This document shows positions 5,179 to 7,922 of a DNA stretch of 7,922 nt, one piece after another. Origin of the DNA: Desulfobacteraceae bacterium (GTDB lineage: Bacteria; Desulfobacterota; DSM-4660; Desulfatiglandales; Desulfatiglandaceae). The position numbers and the translations under genes are program-made. A model generated the notes under the pieces. It searched no databases, was not told the DNA's origin, and saw only the letters and a list, made by a program, of their open reading frames with translations. The stretch spans positions 1 to 7,922 of the forward strand of contig DAOWOF010000102.1 of assembly GCA_030642205.1 (NCBI GenBank), written 5' to 3'. Numbering within the stretch: position 1 is the stretch's first letter; every line of letters begins with the position of its first letter.

Positions 5179-6441
5179 ATGGATAAAATTATTATTGAAG
5201 GTGGTAGGGCATTAAAGGGTAAAGTGAAAATTAGTGGGGCAAAAAATGCCGCTCTACCAATACTTGCCGCTTGCATCTTAACACCCGGCTTACATGTGCT
5301 GGAAAATGTTCCCAGGCTTAATGATATCAAAACCATGAAACGAATCATGGCAAAATTTGGAATCAATTTTGCAAAAAAGCAAGGCCTCCTTGAGGTTAAT
5401 TCCAATAATGTCCTGGGTTTTGAGGCACCCTATGACCTGGTCAAGACCATGAGGGCTTCAATTCTCTTGTTGGGGCCGCTTCTGGCGCGTTATGGAAGGG
5501 CCAGGATTTCTCTTCCTGGTGGATGCGCTATTGGAGCCCGGCCAATTAATTTTCATCTCAAGGCTCTGACGGCCATGGGCGCTGACATATCCCTTAATCA
5601 CGGGTATATTACAGCGCAAGCTGGGAAATTAAGGGGAGCGAATATATCCTTTGACATTCCAACTGTGACAGGGACTGAAAATATTATGATGGCTGCTGTT
5701 ATGGCCCAGGGGCAGACTATTTTGAGAAATTCCGCAAAGGAACCTGAAGTTGTTGATCTGGCGAATATGTTACGCGGTATGGGGGCTGATATTGAAGGAG
5801 ATGGGACTGACACAATTACAATCAATGGGGTTAAGGAATTGCGATCCGCAAGGCATAAGATCATTTCTGATCGTATTGAAGCTGGCACTTTTATGATTGC
5901 GGCCGCCATGACTAAGGGAGATATCAAAATTGATGCCTGTTGTCCTGAGAATCTCAGAGCATTGATGGATAAACTGGAACATGCTGGAGCAACCATTAGC
6001 TTTTTTGATGATTGCATCTCTGTTAAAGGCCCTGACATAATAGAGAGTGTTGATATCAAAACAATACCCTATCCTGGTTTTCCATCTGACCTTCAGGCAC
6101 AGTTTATGTCCATGATGTGTATTGCAAAAGGATGGAGCATGGTCAGGGAGACAATATTTGAAAATCGTTTCATCCATGTAAGCGAGTTAAGGAGAATGGG
6201 CGCCAATATAGAGATTAATGGCAATCAAGCCCTGATAAGGGGACAGGAACAACTCTTTTCAGCTCCGGTTATGGCGACAGATCTTAGAGCGAGCGCTTGT
6301 CTTATCCTGGCAGGTTTAGTGGCAAATGGGGAACGGACTGAAGTACATCGCATTTATCATCTGGATCGAGGATATGAAGATCTGGAAAAAAAATTCAAGG
6401 CCCTTGGAGCCTCAATATGGAGGGAAAAAGTCATATCTTAA
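5179..6441 (+). CDS. murA: UDP-N-acetylglucosamine 1-carboxyvinyltransferase MurA
   Basis: MurA is the cytoplasmic enzyme for the first committed step of peptidoglycan synthesis. It transfers enolpyruvate from phosphoenolpyruvate to UDP-GlcNAc. The 420 residues match the family length (E. coli 419) and the two-domain inside-out barrel. Visible key residues are Lys22-Asn23 in KISGAKNAALPILAA, Arg92 in KTMRAS, and catalytic Cys116 in PGGCAIGARPINFHL. Also present are TGTENIMMAA (164-173), Asp304 in YPGFPSDLQAQ and Arg397 in HLDRGYED. Because Cys116 is a cysteine rather than aspartate, the enzyme should be fosfomycin-sensitive at the target level. The ribosome-binding region is poor (GGAAAAGAAA), yet the ATG gives the standard MDKIIIEGG start. 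The stop TAA is immediately followed by the comEC ATG, suggesting coupled translation. The substrate pathway links it to murE in the divergent operon. Confidence 0.97.
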   Translation: MDKIIIEGGRALKGKVKISGAKNAALPILAACILTPGLHVLENVPRLNDIKTMKRIMAKFGINFAKKQGLLEVNSNNVLGFEAPYDLVKTMRASILLLGPLLARYGRARISLPGGCAIGARPINFHLKALTAMGADISLNHGYITAQAGKLRGANISFDIPTVTGTENIMMAAVMAQGQTILRNSAKEPEVVDLANMLRGMGADIEGDGTDTITINGVKELRSARHKIISDRIEAGTFMIAAAMTKGDIKIDACCPENLRALMDKLEHAGATISFFDDCISVKGPDIIESVDIKTIPYPGFPSDLQAQFMSMMCIAKGWSMVRETIFENRFIHVSELRRMGANIEINGNQALIRGQEQLFSAPVMATDLRASACLILAGLVANGERTEVHRIYHLDRGYEDLEKKFKALGASIWREKVIS

Positions 6442-7359
6442 ATGATGTTTAAGCGCCCCTTGATAGCAATCCTGTTATCTTATGGAGTGGGCATTCTTAT
6501 GTCCCATATGGTCTTTTATAAAGGGCCATTTATTGTTTTGGCCATCTTTTTTTTGGTTGGCGGCTGTTTATTAATCTGCCTTTTTACAAATGGCGAAAAC
6601 AGTCTGTATCTGCTACTTCTTCTCTTTTTTTTAAGCGGTATTCTCCTCTCTCTAAATACTCAAACGACCTCTGTAATCAGCTCTCTTGCTTTAAAACGTA
6701 AAAAAGTCGTAATTGAGGGATTGGTCCTCGAGCCGGCAAGATACCTTAAAAATACGGCAAAGATTAAGGTGCGGGCGCATCAGATATTATTTGAAGAGCA
6801 AAATATCCGATTAAATGAAGATCTGATTGTTCATATCTACTCCCATATTCCACAGCTACAACCTGGAGAAAAAATTTATTTTCCCGCACGTTTAAGGAAA
6901 TTCAGGAATTTCAATAATCCCGGCCATTATAATTATAAATTGGCAATGGAAATAAAAGGCCTGTCCTGTGGGGCATCGATTTCTGACGGCCGTTATATTG
7001 TCTCCATGGGAGCGGGAAGACTGCCTTTTCCACAAAGATACCTGGAATATATCCAAAGACCACTTAGAGAGTTCTTTCGAGAAAGACTCTCTCCAAATAA
7101 TAATAATCTGTTAAGGGCCTTGATCCTGGGGGAACGTCAGGGGATTAGCCTCAGTTTCAGAGAACCCTTTAACCGTAGTGGACTGGGGCATATCTTTGCT
7201 GTATCAGGTCTTCATATTGGTCTTGTTGCCTGGTTAAGTTTCTTTTTGATAAAAAAGGGGCTATCTTGTTCCTATCGATTGATTTTAAGTGTTGATATTC
7301 GTAAATTAGCAGCCTTTTTAACATGTATCCCCGTGATTGGCTATACCTTCCTGGCGGGC
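6442..7359 (+). CDS. comEC: ComEC/Rec2-type DNA-uptake channel protein, N-terminal ~306 residues, cut at a chimeric junction
   Basis: ComEC is the inner-membrane channel through which single-stranded DNA enters during natural transformation. The ATG (6442) directly follows the murA stop, and a second ATG is next to it. GGAGGG at 6419-6424 is 17 bases upstream, rather far for a ribosome-binding site. Three hydrophobic segments come first (about 5-25, 30-48, 55-71). The soluble DUF4131-type region follows (about 85-190, including NPGHYNYKLAMEIKGL). The start of the Competence domain has ALILGERQGIS (226-235) and the hallmark GLGHIFAVSGLHIGLVA (247-263). After GYTFLAG (300-306), where ComEC proteins normally go on with a segment like FSPSVVRA, the sequence turns into MiaB. 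The remaining Competence domain and the C-terminal metallo-beta-lactamase-like part are missing. The frame stays open across the join, so the raw ORF runs to the window end. Confidence 0.88.
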
Positions 7360-7362
7360 TCG
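7351..7362. other. Junction between two unrelated genomes (probable chimeric assembly)
   Basis: The change from ComEC to MiaB coding occurs within about these bases. GC is 18 of 60 in 7261-7320 but 43 of 60 in 7681-7740 (hand counts). Both flanking genes are internally truncated at this point, and no insertion-sequence end, integrase, att-like repeat or tRNA is visible. A few bases such as GGCGGGCTCGG could belong to either parent, which would be the short overlap that joined them. Confidence 0.75.
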
Positions 7363-7922
7363 GAGCGGGTCGCGGCGGGTTTGGAGCGTTTGGGCTACAC
7401 GCCCGTGGCGCGCGCGGAAGAAGCCGACGTGGTGCTTCTCAACACCTGCGTGGTGCGCCAACAGCCGGAGGATAAGGCCGTGGGTCGCTTGAACCAGCTC
7501 CGCCGCATCAAGCAGCGACACCCGGAGCGTATCTTGGCGTTGATGGGGTGCCTGGTCGGTGTGCGTGACCCGGCCCCCTTGCAAAAACGCTTCCCCTGGG
7601 TGGATGTGTTCCTCCCGCCCTCTGACCCCACGGCGTTGTGGGCATATCTGGCGGAACGCGGCGCTCTGGACGAAGCGCAGGAGCTCATCGTTGACGCGGA
7701 GGCGCGCCGCCTGGCCCTGGGGCGCGTGGATACGATCCTCCCGCCCTCCAGGGCCGGCCAGGTGGTGAGCGGATACCTGCCCATCGTGCTGGGCTGCTCG
7801 CACGCCTGCACCTACTGCGTGATCCCCTACCGCCGGGGGGCGGAACGCAGCCGCCCGCCGGACGTGATCCTGGCCGAGGCGCGGCAGTTGCTATCCCAGG
7901 GCATTAAGGAAATCACGTTGCT
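7360..7922 (+). CDS. miaB: tRNA-2-methylthio-N6-dimethylallyladenosine synthase MiaB, internal fragment from a GC-rich organism
   Basis: MiaB is a radical-SAM methylthiotransferase that converts i6A37 to ms2i6A37 in tRNAs. The fragment (about 187 codons, open at the window end) begins in SERVAAGLERLGY, near the start of the UPF0004 domain. It continues with ADVVLLNTCVVRQ, whose NTC cysteine is at 7447-7449, and ALMGCLV, whose cysteine is at 7549-7551. The radical-SAM cluster GCSHACTYC (CxxxCxxC) begins at 7795. The first of the three auxiliary-cluster cysteines, normally in a GCQMN motif about ten residues before SER, is missing, as is any start codon of its own. The hybrid could not be a complete MiaB. 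The wording NTCVVRQ..EDKAVGRL recalls Chloroflexota homologues. Codon use is strongly GC-rich, unlike everything to the left. The C-terminal radical-SAM remainder and TRAM domain lie beyond the window. Confidence 0.9.

Noticed and set aside
5598..6177. Minus-strand open frames of 153 and 135 codons inside murA
   Set aside because: They are complementary shadows of a fully conserved murA, have no family resemblance and no ribosome-binding site.
7340..7380. A mobile element or phage att site at the comEC/miaB boundary
   Set aside because: No inverted ends, direct repeats, tRNA or transposase/integrase sequence is visible; both genes are simply cut and joined.
7318..7811. Minus-strand open frames of 161 and 138 codons (and a 69-codon plus-strand frame) in the GC-rich end
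   Set aside because: They overlap convincing MiaB coding sequence; long chance frames are expected at about 70% GC.

Overview
The first ~7,350 bases look like one AT-rich genome. They carry the start of the division and cell-wall (dcw/mra) cluster on the minus strand, in the order mraZ - rsmH - ftsL - ftsI - murE. Facing away on the plus strand are a small unknown exported protein, murA and comEC. The FtsI with a C-terminal PASTA domain, the wording of the proteins and the mra order suggest a Gram-negative anaerobe, most likely of the former Deltaproteobacteria (Desulfobacterota). That placement is inference from memory of the families, not a search result.

Layout: murE N-terminus (1-279, -, cut by the window edge); a 148-base intercistronic stretch with nested inverted repeats (280-427); ftsI (428-2380, -); ftsL (2377-2745, -, overlapping ftsI by 4 bases); rsmH (2747-3682, -, with an apparent CTG start); mraZ (3692-4129, -); a 650-base divergent intergenic region (4130-4781); a small exported protein (4782-5138, +); murA (5179-6441, +); comEC N-terminal part (6442 to about 7359, +). 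At about 7,351-7,362 the sequence changes abruptly to GC-rich DNA coding for a miaB-type methylthiotransferase of a different, probably Chloroflexota-like, organism (to 7922).

The minus-strand operon makes the septal machinery: MraZ represses it, RsmH methylates 16S rRNA, FtsL belongs to the divisome, FtsI cross-links septal peptidoglycan and MurE makes its precursor. MurA, on the divergent unit, catalyses the first committed step of the same precursor pathway. The mraZ promoter is readable (TTGACA - 17 - ACTAAT), and four 10-base-spaced copies of an AAAGTGT-like box run downstream from its -10. This fits MraZ autorepression. The rest of the divergent region holds an 18-bp-arm perfect palindrome, a 111-base element with 18-bp inverted ends, and two good plus-strand promoter candidates.

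The most important caution is the comEC/miaB join. Both genes are truncated at the same point, the frame happens to stay open, and GC content jumps from about 30% to about 70% within roughly 100 bases. A chimeric contig is the likeliest explanation, so the hybrid ORF should not be read as a real fusion without read-level evidence. The most interesting genuine biology candidates are the non-canonical rsmH start, lying in frame behind the mraZ TAG stop, and the MraZ box array.
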